This document shows, piece after piece, positions 35,320 to 47,864 of a stretch of 64,000 nucleotides of DNA; position 1 is the first letter of the stretch, and the number at the start of each line of letters is the position of its first letter. The stretch comes from Bagarius yarrelli (Eukaryota; Chordata; Actinopteri; Siluriformes; Sisoridae). Where the stretch lies: NCBI GenBank assembly GCA_005784505.1, contig VCAZ01000030.1, positions 2,028,501 through 2,092,500 of the forward strand, in the 5' to 3' direction. The notes under the pieces are model-generated. The model did not search any database. It was given only the letters and a program-made list of their open reading frames with translations, and had not been told where the DNA came from. The translations under genes and the position numbers were made by a program.

Positions 35320-35700
35320 GTAATTAACAAAAGTATTTGGACTCCTGACCATCACATCAAAATACATTTTTCATATTTAGTCTCACGCTTATGCCTATAT
35401 TAACCCCCACACTAAATTGGGGTAAGTAGCTATGACAATTTGCTCATTTGAGAAGATCAGGGGTGCAGTCAGTGTTTTAGTTTATTCCAAAGGTGTTCAG
35501 TGGGGTGGAGGTCAGACACTTGAGTTCTTCCTCTCCAACCATGACACACCATGACTTTTTTGAGTTAAGGGGCTTTGTGGACAGGGGCATTGTCATGCTG
35601 GAACAGAGTTTGGGTCTCTTTCTTCCAGTAAAGAAATAATGTACATAATGTTACAAACATAGAAAGACATTGTAGACTGGTGTGCTGGGAAGATGTCTTC
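35320..35700 (-). pseudogene. Tc1/mariner remnant, minus strand
   Basis: The + strand shows the antisense of a Tc1 element: 'caaaagtatttggactcctg' (terminal repeat), 'ttattccaaaggtgttcagt' and 'gacaggggcattgtcatgct'. On the minus strand the last gives the QHDNAP motif around a catalytic Asp. The other end and the N-terminal region are missing. Confidence 0.75.
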
Positions 35701-35771
35701 AAACTTTTGACTATATAGCATTTTATACATCTTTTACATAAAAACACAACCTAACTGCAATGAGAAACGCT

Positions 35772-35960
35772 AAACAATTACATCATTTGGCAGATGCTCT
35801 TATCCAGAGCAACTTACATTTATCTCTTTAATACAACCGAGCAATTGGGGGTTAAGGGCATGGCTTAAAGAACTCAGCTGGGAAGAGCTGGGAATCGAAC
35901 CCACAATCGATCTTCTGGTTGGTAGTCCAACACTTTAACCATGAGCCACCACTTCCCCTC
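35772..35960 (-). repeat. SINE family 1, minus strand, near full length
   Basis: The tail 'catttggcagatgctcttat' leads through 'gcaattgggggttaagggc' to the head with 'gggaatcgaaccca' (reversed B box) and 'gagccaccacttcccc'. Confidence 0.85.
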
Positions 35961-37100
35961 TAAACATTTGCACAAGTTAATTACAGAAGTTGTCCACTAG
36001 AGTCGTCTACCTGTCAAAAGATTAGCATAATTAAATTGCAACAGGACGTGAGGTGACACAAATCCATGGATCAGAGTGATAAGCATTAGCATTATCGTTA
36101 AAGGTGTTATCAGTAAGCAGGGCCACCATTATCCTTTTTAATTTAGCTGATGATTTAAATCCCCCATGGATGATCTGTTCATCAACATGAAGTGCCACTT
36201 GGTGTAAAAACTACAAATAAGTTGTCAGCAAGCTTTGTGCTAATGAATCTCAAACGCTTGTGTGTGTTTTATTTTCATTTACACACCCACTAAAGCATAA
36301 CCACAAAATCTGTTCGATTATCTAACAGTCCTGAACACTAGAATCAGCAAAATGACAAACGAACAAGACACTAGCCCGAGTTACATGAACAGGGCTGAAG
36401 CAGTCCGACAAGCGAGCTTCTGGGCTGATAAATGTTTCTGTTTTGGCATTTTCAGATCTAATCAGCCCGATTTAAACGACAAGATACTGCTTCGCACCCA
36501 GTGCATCGTAAAAGTGACAGTTTGACTGTCCGTACTACGAACCATCATTTAATTAGCCAGCCAAAGCCAGGGCTGCTGTTAAGCGATGATGAGAGCATGT
36601 GCTCTTTAAAACACAGCTTTCTCTTTCTTTTCTGTCAGCACACATGCACCACACACCCGATCACTGTTTATTAAATTATTCTGCAAATAAGAAATGATAA
36701 TTGCCAGGACTTGGGAGTGTAAGAAGTGCTGCTTCATGACTTTTTGAAAAAATACAGGCAGCCTTATTAAAGCCATCCACTTGCCTTCTAATCTGTTTCC
36801 AGCATTTCCGAAGTTTCAGCAATCCAGGGATTAGAGGGTGTTTTTTTTTTTCTTTTGCTCTTTTGCCTTTGCAAATTTAGCCTCTGGCTTGTGCTCTCCT
36901 TGCTCCCTGATGGAGCTGTCCTGGTTGCGTCTGCACATTTTATAGTCATGCTATTGTTTGTTGTGCATTTAAGGTGTGTTTGGGATTAGGAGGCTCTGCT
37001 TGTAAACAGTAAAATATACAGTAATCCCCGGCATATAGAAAAACAATTAAAAGATTTAGGGCTTCATGAACTAAGAAATACTTTTCAGAGAAGCCCCTCC
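35961..37100. promoter_or_regulatory. Candidate conserved non-coding region
   Basis: More than 1 kb without recognised transposons. It contains a TAATTA core at 36550-36555 within a repeat-free patch at 36170-36850. In fish gene deserts, long repeat-free stretches of this kind often contain developmental enhancers. That is background knowledge, not shown here. Confidence 0.25.
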
Positions 37101-38100
37101 GTACAGTAACTATATATCAATCCAAAACCCAAATTTAATAGCTATCTTAAAAAGCAGGATGTAGTTTTTTTCACAAAATCTCCTGCACCGTTTCTCATTT
37201 TGACTGTGTAAGCATGATAAACCCATGCAGTTGTGTGTCAGGGCTGTTCTTTTAGGATAACGTCACGCTTGGCTTCTTTGTAGCACATGTGTGTAACAGG
37301 CACCTGTTTGGCTCCTGGCTCAGAATTCTTGCCAATACACTCAGCTTTTTTTTTTTTTTTCCATCTCCCTTTCTCATGCTCTACCCATTTCCCCATAAAA
37401 GCCTCATCCTGTCCGATTCAAATTCGTCCCTTTGTGAGTGGAGCTCTGGAAAAACCACATGCTAATAATATCCAGTAGGGATGGGCTCCCACTATTGATA
37501 GGCTCAAAATGACATGCTTTAAATCCGAAACAATGTTATCATCGACCCAAAGCTTTTTAGAGCTTTCACTGTAGACCACATTGGCTGTAAATATACCTGT
37601 GCCAGCACTGATAATCAATTCTTAAATATAGTAATTAATAATTTCTATTTCAGGCTTCAGGGGTGGTTGTAGATTTGAAGTAGTGATGACAACGGATCCT
37701 GTCTGTTGAGCGGCTACGGAAAACACATTTTTGCTTATGATTTGTTATATACAGGAGCAGTGTTTTTATAACAAGATGCGTAAACACATCAGGGCAAGAT
37801 ACAAGACTTAAAATGTATGAAAGGGCAACAGATTAGTTATTTTAACATACTCTCTTTTTCCTGTGTGTGAGTGTGTCAGCCTTTGTGCTGTCTCTGATTA
37901 GTATCCCTATCCCACCTAACACACACCGGATTTGAGTTGTTTTTGTATTTCAATGCTTAAGATATGTCAGTATCATGTAATCATACAATAAGCATCACTA
38001 TTAGAAATAGAATGTGAACCAAGTTTTACAGACATTTTACTGATTATTTTAGAAATAATTTTAAAGTGGGTGTTTGGGATTAGCCTTAATGCTATTTCTA
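37101..38100. other. Unassigned non-coding DNA
   Basis: A poly(T) run lies at 37347-37360. The short frames show no splice context. Confidence 0.3.
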
Positions 38101-38290
38101 ATTACATTCACTGCATTTTACAGACATCCTTATCCAGAGCGACTTTTATTTCTCTTTCATACAACTGAGCAAATAGGGGCTCAGGGCCTTGCTCAGGGGC
38201 CCAACAGTGGCAGCTTGGTGGTGCTGGGAATCGAACCCGAATCTTCCAATTAGCAGTCCAACACCTAAACCACTGTGCTAAAACTTCCCT
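38101..38290 (-). repeat. SINE family 1, minus strand, near full length
   Basis: 'catccttatccagagcgac' starts the reversed tail, 'ttgctcaggggcccaacagt' is the body, and 'gggaatcgaacccg' is the reversed B box. The copy is well preserved. Confidence 0.85.
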
Positions 38291-38323
38291 ATTATTTGTC
38301 ACATATTAGTAACCCTGTTCTAT

Positions 38324-38327
<4 letters not shown>

Positions 38328-38354
<27 letters not shown>
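38328..38354. repeat. (CA)n microsatellite
   Basis: About 13 CA units. Confidence 0.95.
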
Positions 38355-38779
38355 GTACAAACAAATGACTCTCTGTATGTGTCCTCAGGCAGATGTCTGG
38401 GCTCTTCTTCGGTTCTCTGATGTTTCAGTGTTTGTCAGCAGGGTCAGGGTTTTTAAAACGCTATTTAAACCTATCCGTGAAGATGCAGTCCCTCAGCCTG
38501 GTCACACTGCTTGATTCTTGTTTGTCATGTGTTCAGCCCTGCTGTGTTCGGAAAGCTTACAGAGTTGTCGGAATGAAGAATTCCAACTGTTATTGTAGGA
38601 CTGGAATGGGATTTTCTTCTGCTTGGGGCTAAGCCGGACAGGTGGTGAGTATTCAGCTGCTGATTCATGGTTCTTAAAAGCCCCAATGCTCCTTTGCCGT
38701 GTGTAGCCCACACACCAGAAAGGAATGAGTTAAAATTGACACAGAGTACACTATCGTTACATAAACGCTCCACAAATGA
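38355..38779. other. Unassigned, less AT-rich DNA
   Basis: Overlapping frames on both strands (38393-38632 on +, 38525-38773 on -), none resembling a known family. Confidence 0.25.
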
Positions 38780-39225
38780 GCACGAAGTTAAACAACAATA
38801 CTCATTAGCATGCAGTAATAAGTAGCCAAAAGCATTAATGCTGTGTAATTATAATGAACCTTTCTCATTCCATAAAACACTTTCCACAGAACAAATGTCC
38901 CAGATTTATCTTTGTTCCTTTCCATCTCCCTATTGCACACTAAGCTGAAAAAGGCAGCCCAAATCCAAGTAGAAAGGCTTTTAGTGATAGACACTGAGAA
39001 TTAAAGGAAGATTTGGACAATGTGCTGTGATTAAAAGAGGAGGGCCAGTATTACGGAGCAAATCCCTCACAACAGTTTGCCAATATTTGCTTGCATTTGT
39101 AAGCTGTGAAATTAAACTTTGGGAAAGCTTTCGACAAATAATTTGAGAAAACTTTATGCTTGAACCGAGTTTTTACAAGGCTTACATTATTCATTAGCGT
39201 TACCGATGTTTATGCATAATCAGAG
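38780..39225. promoter_or_regulatory. Candidate conserved non-coding block
   Basis: Repeat-free for about 450 bases, with a TAATTA core at 38846-38851 and an octamer-like 'atgcataat' near 39214. No supported reading frame. Confidence 0.25.
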
Positions 39226-40609
39226 GGTAGTAACATGTTATATTTAATTTGGTACATTTACTTGAGTAATTTTTGGAAAAAAGGTACTTTTATAAATAGC
39301 TTTAACTGGCCTTACATTTACTCTCACTCTACATTTCTAATCGCAGAAATTTACTTTAACTTGACTACATTTGATGGCTTTTCTCCGCTAATAAATGTTA
39401 ATTATAAAAATGGAGTTAATAATTAGTTTCCATCATAATGAGATCTTGAGTCTTGCGATAGGCTGCAGCCGTCTGAGGTATGGACCCGCAAATTTTTTAA
39501 TTGCACTCAGTTTCCAAATAAATGGCCAAAAAGGGAAAAAAAACGCATAGCAGTAAAGACTTTGCTTACATTTAATCTTTTTTTTTTTATTCCAAGGAGT
39601 AAAAAGAACAGTTACATAATGTGATGCCTTCTATGTGCACCGAAACAAGTTTTAGCTCCAAGTTTCATGATACGGCTGCAGCTATGGGCACTTTAAACTT
39701 ACCGTAAGTTTGCTATAAAATCTCGCACATTGACTTTTTTTTAGTCTTTCCAATTTTTTATGTAGTCAGTTGTTAGTATTTTTTGGGGGATTCAGGATTT
39801 TCCCTTCATTTAATCAGATTAAAAGTAACCAGTAACTCACTATTTGAGTAGCCTTATCATTCGATACTTTATTACTCTTATTAAAGGAAATTTAAGCATT
39901 AATTTTTTTACTAGTACTTGAGTCGGGGAACTGCTATCAATTTTGGACCGTAAGAAATAATCACCAATAAAACAGTTTCTTAGGCTCTTAAAATCGTCCC
40001 AATCCAAATACCCTCCACTCCACTGAAAAGCAGCACCCCAGACATGACTGATTGTACTAGAATTTAAGTACAATATTCAGCTACTCTACCAAGCTCTGCT
40101 TATGATAACATTTTGTCCAAATTAATTTAAGTGTGTTTTTGAAAAAAAAGGCATTAAGGATATCTTTCATTTTCGGATAAATTTATGTTATCCAGTCACA
40201 AACTGAGCTTACAGAGTACAAGAATAAAAGGATTTAAAATCATTTTGTAATTTGATCATTCAGTACATTGACAGTTCAGAGGCACTGAGGATGATACTAC
40301 TAATAATTAATACATGAATAAATAAATAAATAAATAATAACCGATGTAACATAATTATATAAAATAATGGTACTACTACGGCTACTACTAATTATAATAA
40401 TAGTGCTCAATAATTAATAATCGTGTAAATAATGGCTCGAATAAAAACAGTGAAACAACCACTGATTTACTGTGCTACTTGATACACAAAACTTTTACAG
40501 CCCATAATGTATAAGATCGAGCAAATAAGAAATAGTAAAGCATTTTCTACATGACAGAAGGTGAAAATTGCTTAAAGAGAAAAGAAGAAATCCAAATACG
40601 GACTCAGTG
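39226..40609. other. AT-rich DNA with an (AATA)n run
   Basis: An AATA tetranucleotide run lies at 40317-40337, followed by TAA/TACTAC-rich low-complexity sequence to about 40440. No exon was recognised. Confidence 0.4.
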
Positions 40610-40885
40610 ATGCATTGGTGGGGAACATCGCCGCCTCAGAGCGTCCTCGTTCTATCATGAGCTGAGGTTACTGTCTGTGTGGGTTTCACATGTTCTCTTG
40701 ATGTTAGTCAGAGATTCTGTCTGGCTATCTATAATTCCCCTACTTTCTGGTGTAAGTGTAAATGCGTGTGTTTTTTTGCCTTTTATTCCTGCCTTCTGCT
40801 GTGGGCCTAATCAGTAAAAGGCAGTTAACAAAGGTGATCGAATGAACACATTCAAATGCGCTGAATGACAGAACAAAAGTGCAGT
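40610..40885 (+). repeat. L2-type dispersed repeat, strongly diverged
   Basis: The word order 'tggtggggaacatcgccgcc', 'tctgtgtgggtttcacatg', 'ttctcttgatg', 'ggcagttaacaaaggtgatc', 'gaatgaaca' follows that of the 32.5 kb repeat (start, 'gtgtgg', 'tgttctcc', end) with heavy decay. Confidence 0.5.
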
Positions 40886-41449
40886 CATGCCAGGGTTTTA
40901 GTATCTCTAGCACGATTATAATTTGTAGCTTTAATCATGTTTTGTTTTAGTGTTTCACCCTGAGTGCTTTTTCTCAGATGCATCGACACCATTTGTATGT
41001 ATTGACATTGGCCTCTCTTCTCCCTGGCTGTACATTGTGTTTCTTTAGTGCTACTTTATCACTCAGAAGATGCTCCATTCACATGCCAATCACAACAAGC
41101 CAGATCTGATTACTAAGCAGGGAACTGACCTTCTACGCACCTCATATACTCTCCCACACACAAACACACACACACATCCCCTGCTGCTCTTTCCTCTATA
41201 CAGATGGTTCTTACGGGTTGCCTTGTGGCAGATTTGGTTAATTAACCGCCCTTGTGTTGAGTGGTGATAGCCAGTCAGGAGAACTTATTAGCTGCTATGA
41301 TGCTTGTCTCTCTTTCTCCTTTCAAGCCTTGCATTAAAGACAATAAACATGCAGCAGTCAGTCACATGGCACACACTACAAAGAAAAACCACTCGTCCAT
41401 ATTATTCTGCGGAATTCACGAGACTTACATGCAGGCCTCTTAAAAAACA
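40886..41449. other. Unassigned non-coding DNA
   Basis: A short CA run lies near 41160. Nothing else was recognised. Confidence 0.3.
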
Positions 41450-41860
41450 CAAAGCAATGTGACTTTCACAGAAAGCGGAGAGCTGCCTGCCTCTATAATG
41501 AGCCAGGTTAATTTTTGGTGGTTAAATAAGAAGGGGTCAATGAGTCGTACTAATAAATGGGTTATTGAGAGGGTAATATTTGACTTTTGCTAAGAGGTAG
41601 AAGTCAAACAATCCTAGAGTCAAAAAAGCAACAAGGACTTGAAGTGCTATTCGGCAGCCCGATTATAGCTAATTTACAGATTGTAGCTAAAATTTCACTC
41701 ATTGAAGATTCCAAAGCGTGATACTGTTAATTGGTAATCATATCCTTCTTATGAGAGTGTAATGAAGCTGTAAATGGCTTTAGGGGTTACGTGTAAAGTG
41801 ATTTAGACCCGCAAATAATCAGTTGCTTTCAACTGTAAACTAAGAGCACCTTTTCTTTCG
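41450..41860. promoter_or_regulatory. Candidate conserved non-coding block
   Basis: A repeat-free stretch rich in homeodomain-like words: 'ggttaattttt' near 41505, 'gctaatttac' near 41668 and 'gttaattggtaatc' near 41727. It has no open frame of note. Of the quiet blocks it looks most like a homeodomain-bound enhancer, by motif content only. Confidence 0.3.
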
Positions 41861-41970
41861 CATTTAAGTCTATTTAAATAATGTTTAACATCACTGAGTG
41901 AATTATAACAAGTGGACTAAAGTCTCTGATCTGCCTGGATGTGTTGGAGTTAGCACATCGCAGGGTTATA

Positions 41971-41972
<2 letters not shown>

Positions 41973-42002
<30 letters not shown>
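41973..42002. repeat. (GT)n microsatellite
   Basis: About 15 GT units. Its translation gives the poly(Thr-His) end of a 116-codon minus frame. Confidence 0.95.
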
Positions 42003-42006
<4 letters not shown>

Positions 42007-42178
42007 CTGCTGGGGGTAGTTGTAGTCCACACCAGAAGGATGTCACACTCGAGGTGTTGGCTCTGAATAACACACAGCAGCTGAAACCGTCTTTGTAAGG
42101 GTGGTCTGTGGCAGATGGGGCTTTCAACCTTGTTCTCTTTTTTTCCAACTCGAACTTTCTTTTCCTGTCCTCCCCCAG

Positions 42179-42242
42179 CTTAGTCTCAAGTGTGAGATCC
42201 TCATGGGACAGCTGAATGAGAAATGTCACATATGTCAGACCT
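42179..42242 (+). other. Possible short exon, unrecognised
   Basis: A strong pyrimidine tract ends in 'tcctcccccag' at 42178, a good acceptor. A GT donor of moderate quality ('acctgtagtgag') follows at 42243, leaving a 64-base segment open in one frame. I recognise no protein in it. It may be a cryptic or non-coding-RNA exon. Confidence 0.15.
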
Positions 42243-42411
42243 GTAGTGAGCAATAGCTGAACACTGCTTTGTACTGCTTCTAGCTGAAGAAGCTCTAAAT
42301 AGTTGCCTGCTAACATCTGATAGGATGTGGCATGCCTATATGTTCTAGGTAATGCATCTCAGCTGAGGCCCTAAAAACATAGAAGCTTCGACTTTATACA
42401 ATAGTATTGAT

Positions 42412-42573
42412 TTACATTTACAGCATTTTAACACAATCCCTTATCCAGAGCGACTCCCATCTACCTCATCTTTATCTAACTGAGCTGTTTGGGCCCAGCA
42501 TTGGCACCAGGAACTGAACCTACAATCCCTCAATCAGCAGTCCAACACCTCAGCTAATGAGCTACTACACTCC
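42412..42573 (-). repeat. SINE family 1, minus strand
   Basis: 'gatttacatttacagcattt', 'ccttatccagagcgactcc' and the reversed head 'cagtccaacacctcagctaa'. A deletion removes part of the body. Confidence 0.8.
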
Positions 42574-43260
42574 AATCTTCATGCACGGTGGCTAAGCCTC
42601 TCAGTCTTACCGCTACTGAACATAGAGACATTGTAGACTACAGTTTTTCCCTATTTTATCCTAAATTTTGGGAAATGAGCAGGGGTGCCCACACTTTTGG
42701 CCAAATTAGTGTATTTTTATTCACATCACCTTTGTATTAAACTAATCATCACCTACCCAAAAGTGCATAATACCACAGCTTCAAGTACTTTTTTTTGCTT
42801 ATACCCCCTGTTATTTGCCAGCAAATAGGAAAAATGTTTGGCTCATTTTTCGTATTCATTAGAACATTTACATTTACCTTAACCGTGAGCCACCACTTCG
42901 CTTAATACTTCCTAGTATTGATAATTAAAACTATAGCAGGTAAAAATGGATCAAGTATACTGCGTTAGTTCAGGAAGACCTCGTAGGCAAGCACTGCTAT
43001 CAGCTTATTGGAAGAAACCACCAACCAAACCCGTATCAGCTGATCGGGTCTAAGCAATCAATTAGCAAATCTCAAACAGGGCGCCTTGCTTGAACACAGA
43101 TTGTCTGTTTGCTTTACTGCTTCCTCAGCACGCCGCTTTGCTTCTCCTCCTTTAATTTTGCTACTTAAACAACGTCATTCTGTTGTCCCTGTTGCATGCT
43201 CTGTTCTGGGGGATTCTGTGCTGATCTTCTGTTCTTACTATGGGAGGGTTGCAGCCGAAT
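42574..43260. other. Unassigned DNA with two small transposon scraps
   Basis: A solo Tc1-like end 'ggtgcccacacttttggcca' lies at about 42686-42705. A collapsed family 1 SINE, tail joined directly to head ('catttacatttaccttaacc'), lies at 42863-42904. The rest was not recognised. Confidence 0.45.
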
Positions 43261-43307
43261 CTGCTGCTGTTTCCCTCTCCAAAGCTGCTGCTGTTTCCCC
43301 CTCCGAG
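43261..43307. repeat. 24-bp tandem duplication
   Basis: The unit beginning 'ctgctgctgtttccc' occurs at 43261-43284 and, with one base fewer, at 43285-43307. It lies in a plus frame of 89 codons (43086-43355), but no gene was recognised. Confidence 0.75.
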
Positions 43308-44291
43308 CTGTTCATGGACAGGGAATTTAGAACAGAGCCATACGGCCAAATGTAAACTTAGAAACCTGGCAATAAAAGTTGACCTAAAGGTTGCCCATTG
43401 TTCTCTTTTTGACTTAAGGGGTCCTGACTGAAATATATTTAATGAATTGGATTTAAAGCGACATGTTCAGGGGTACTTTATACCGGTTAGTGAACGAATG
43501 TGTCAGTGTTTCTATCAGGCCGTAAAACATGGAGTAAATTTTCCGGAAATACGGTTGTATTGTTCTGTATCATACTGAGTACTGGGTGACCAGTATGTTT
43601 GCAGTTCTGTGTTAAATAATAACAGAGTAGATTATCAAAGTTGGAACAGATCTGATTTTTGTAAGATAAAGTGGTTATAATATTATTACGCAGTAAATAA
43701 CAAAAGCATATCATGTTAGTGCACAGAATCATTACACTGTAGAATAAAATGTTTTAGTTACTGGAACTGCCATAACATAACAAATTTCAACAAAAATCGG
43801 GTTGATTTTTATACGTACATTAATTTTCTTCTTCTTCATATATACTGTATATATCTATTTTTTTTATTTATTATAAATATTTAGTATATTTATTTTCTTT
43901 AAATTATAATTTCAAGATAATTAATATTACTGTTGTGGATATGGTCTTAGCCTTAAATTTCACACCTATAAATCAGATTTTAGAAGTTACTATCTTTGAT
44001 TAGATTTTTATTAGAGGTGTGTGTTGTGGTTTTTTTTTCGCAATGAAACTCCTCCACCATCACAGTCAATTTTTTCCTGTTTGGTTAGAGAGTCCTGCCT
44101 TCAGAATAATCAGTGTTTGTTTTCACATTTTTTAGATGATTTGTAATTCCCAGAACAAACTGTACATGTGTTTTTATAAACTGCGTAGGTGTTTTGCAAA
44201 CTGTGCCATGGTTTAAGCAAAATTGCCTAACTAAAAAACAAAGAACTTTTCTTTTGTGAAAGAACATTTTCATATCCCTGAACATAATCAT
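43308..44291. other. Unassigned AT-rich DNA
   Basis: Nothing recognised. Confidence 0.3.
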
Positions 44292-44512
44292 GCTAATGGT
44301 TGAAGCACCAAGTTTTTATTTGGATGACCGGGAATACCTGGGTTTAAGCCCCACTGCTACCAGTCTGCCATTGTTGGGTCCTTGAGCAGGACCTTTAACC
44401 CTTCCTGCTCCAGGGGCGCTGTATCATAGCTGACCCTGCGCTCTGACCCCAACTTACTAAACTGGAATATGCGAAGACAATATGTCACTGTGCTGTAGAG
44501 TATATACCTTTT
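44292..44512 (+). repeat. SINE family 1 variant, plus strand
   Basis: 'gggtttaagccccactgct' (B box region), 'gttgggtccttgagcaggac' and 'gtatcatagctgaccctgcg' match the variant at 1415. The A-box end is decayed. Confidence 0.8.
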
Positions 44513-45079
44513 TAGAAAAACAAACTATGATTGGTTGCTTTACATGTCATTTAAATGCTGTGTTTTTTAATAAAATCTACTAGATGCCAGTATAAAACTT
44601 TCTTGAGATGGGAAACTAGTGTTAATATGGATGCATTTCTGCATGCAGGATTTTTCAAATTGGTGTAATAGGTTAAAGTGCAAACAAGGTTATGCGCTGC
44701 ATGGGGAAAATATTCTCTAATGAACCTCTTTGGATTTTTGATATGAGCCCAATGTTGTGCACTGTAGATATGTTAAGTGTGTTGCAAATTCTGGTGGGTG
44801 TGTGTTTCTGTGTGAGAGGATCCAGTGAAGTGAAGTGGAAGCACAACAGACATAAACCATGCTTGACACTGGTTGATCATGTGGAAGTTGAAGTAAAAGA
44901 GTGCATGTTGGCACCGCCTGCTATTTTATCATATTTACACAAGACTCAAAAAGGCCTGCTGGATGCTTCCATGGTTGAGTGGATAGGGGGTTAGTTGTGG
45001 TGATAAAGTGAGGGGGTGGATTGGACATGGGTGCTTGGTTGACCATTCACCAAAAGTCTGCCCACTGGCTATAATTCCT
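44513..45079. other. Unassigned DNA
   Basis: A 100-codon plus frame at 44692-44994 matches no known family and overlaps a minus frame. No splice logic was seen. Confidence 0.25.
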
Positions 45080-45360
45080 GCGAGGAATTCAAGGAAATCA
45101 TGCAGTGAAACTAGCTCTGATCATTGAGGAGCGGCGTCCTTCCTGTGCTTGAAATGTCAGCGACTCACATTACCTTCTGCATTTAAAAAAAAAAAAAAAA
45201 AGAAATGATACAAACTAGCTTGTTAGAACATTGGACTTAATTTACTCGAGAAAAGAACGGCTTTATTGTGAGAAACACTGTTTAGGGAGGAGATGGCAAG
45301 GTAATTTGCATGTCAGAACAGTGCACTTAATAAAGACCGTAAATGAGGTTACAGGATATT
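45080..45360. promoter_or_regulatory. Candidate conserved non-coding block with POU octamer
   Basis: An exact octamer ATTTGCAT at 45304-45311 sits in repeat-free sequence, apart from a poly(A) run near 45185-45200. Function is inferred only from motif and composition. Confidence 0.25.
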
Positions 45361-47068
45361 GGACAAGTCCACAAATCTAGTTTCCTAGCAATCTCACATA
45401 AAAAAGCATGCATGACTTAAAATAGCAAGTGGAGAGCCAATCATAATACTTTATTTTGAGAATGTAATTTTCTCAAACCTTGCCAGTAATTAACCTCACT
45501 ACAAAAAGGTATAGGAAGCACAGCAGTTGCTAGACTATACCCTGGTAAAAGACTGGATACTACCTACCATAGGCTCAGACGAGGATGGATGGAGATGGTA
45601 AGGGATGAAATATAGACTGGATCCAACTTTATCGGCGAACAAAAGCAAGCCTTTTCTTTTCCAATTCTCTCTCGCTACCATTTCTATTTAAAACCACTGC
45701 CTTTTTCAACTTCTGCTGAATTGAGGTTTTCTTTCCACTTAATTTCACACAGGCTCATCAAAAGCCAGCAGGATCAGTTACAATGACGGCTGTCTAACAC
45801 CTTGGCTGATAATTGACTGCGAGTGATTTTTTATTTATTTTTTTTTTCTATAGTGTAACAATAGAGACAAAAAATGACAGTAGCATAGAGGGAAATCCCG
45901 ATTCTAAGACTTCATGTCATGGTCCACCTAAGCTTTGAATCATTTTCTGCCAGCCTGTGGATCTATATATAATATAATACAATATAATATCCATCTACTT
46001 TTTGCGTTATATTATGAAACAAAATGCTGTGCACTACAGATCTGGAATATGTTATTATTAGACCATAAGCTAAAAACAGTTTATTGTTTTCTTTTATATA
46101 TTGTAAATATTTGCCTATTTTGCTAGCTTATTTTAGAACAACAACATTCAGCTTGTTTTTTTATTCATTTTTATTCTTAATTCTTGTATTTATTTGGGTA
46201 TTTATTTGTTTTAAATACTAATAATAGCCATTATTATTATTATTATTATTAATATTTTATGCATATTAAGCATTTTACATTTTCTGTCTTGACATTCCTG
46301 AAATTCTTGTCTTAAACGTTGTTTAAAGAATCAATCGATAAATAATAATTAATTAGGAATCCGCCTTGTTATCAGAAGTTTAAGGTGAAGTGAACTGTTG
46401 GGGGACATTTTAATTAACACAGCAATAAATGAATGACTTATTTAAAGAACGCTGTCCTGCTAGTAACAACACCCTGTTCGTGAAGATAACTTAAAAAAAA
46501 TATAATATCCAAGTTCCACATTTTGAATCACAGCATTACAGATCTCATCTTTGTAATAATCTGGAATTGAGAAGTTAAAATGTAGCGCATGTGGGCGCTC
46601 AGATAAGAAGCCTAATATGTGGAGGAGGATGGGGGAGGAGGTTACTAAGGTTGATGTTAAGTAATGCAGGCAAAATGTCAGGATGGAAGAACTGAGAGCC
46701 ACTAGCCTTCGGCCCAGCTGGCACGCTCATCCAGTGCTTATTATATACAGAAAGTTATTTATAAAGGCTAACATGTGTCACTAGCTCCTGATGTGCTACC
46801 ACACTCTCCATTTTAACCCGCTGCTTCTTACATCTCTGACTTGTTTACTTGCCAGTCTAAATTGAGGGCAATCTGAGGGCAAGTGTGAAGGTACAGGGTG
46901 AACGACAGGTTCCGCATGCTGCTAAACACACTCATCCGCCCTGGCAGACACAAGGGAACACATGCCATATACACACAAGCATGGAAAAAAAAGGGCAGAC
47001 ACGTGCATGTGAAGCTGGGGTGTTGAGTGCACGTTTTTTTTTCTCAGTCTGTCTATCAGATACACACA

Positions 47069-47069
<1 letters not shown>
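45361..47069. other. Unassigned AT-rich DNA with an (ATT)n run
   Basis: An ATT trinucleotide run lies at 46229-46252. The 80-codon minus frame at 46460-46702 matches no family I know. Confidence 0.35.

Positions 47070-47101
<32 letters not shown>
47070..47101. repeat. Compound (CT)n(CA)n microsatellite
   Basis: A short CT run passes into about 11 CA units. Confidence 0.9.
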
Positions 47102-47102
<1 letters not shown>

Positions 47103-47864
47103 ATAATGGGTGATCAGAATATCAATCGGAAGAGCTAAAAATATTCTACAACCTACATCAGTGTTACTATTATGAAAGCCTTATAGCATGTAATCTGCTT
47201 ATATTAATTATGCTATTATTATTCATACACATATAGGCATTTGTCCCTATACATACATTTGTGGTTGCTATTCAGCCCCGCTAACACATTTATATCACGA
47301 CACCCACCCTTATACTTATTGCACTTAATTTTAGCTGTTATAGAACATAGCTCCAGTCCCCCCCCCTTTTAATGTTCTTACTCTTTTTAATGTTCCCTCA
47401 CCCTTTTCAAGCCTTGTAAAATGATGTTCCTATATGCCTTGATCTAATCTGCTTGACTGCACAACACCAACTGCTTGGATACGGTACATCAAGTACATAC
47501 CAAAGAAATGGAAATACTAGCAGTGCTGTTTCCACATGTAGTGTCCCCTTCTCGTTCCTGGCATCCTTACAACTATACCATGTGACTCTGACACCAGAAG
47601 ACTTTTAATTCATGATGCACGCTGGTGTGTGCCAGAAGCCCGAAAGATGTTTGGAGCCATCCTAAAAACTCCAGGTTATAGTTCCAACAGGTGGTTTTAG
47701 TACGAATATATCAGAGAAGCTGAATAGGTTAATAAACACATTAACATTTTAAAGAATATTCATGCCCTAGTTCCAGAAGTGACTGCTTTCTTTAAAACAG
47801 TTGCTGCTTGTCCTTGATCACAAGAAAAAGAGGTTAATTTAAGCTAAACTTTTCTAAACTAAAC
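47102..47864. other. Unassigned non-coding DNA
   Basis: A C run lies near 47360. Nothing else was recognised. Confidence 0.3.

Noticed and set aside
38275..38514. 79-codon plus frame
   Set aside because: It begins in a SINE and passes through the CA microsatellite.
41966..42316. 116-codon minus frame ending in poly(Thr-His)
   Set aside because: It ends in the GT microsatellite and the rest matches no family; length alone is not evidence.
44692..44994. 100-codon plus frame as a gene
   Set aside because: No recognisable domain, no splice or promoter support, and an overlapping minus frame of similar quality.
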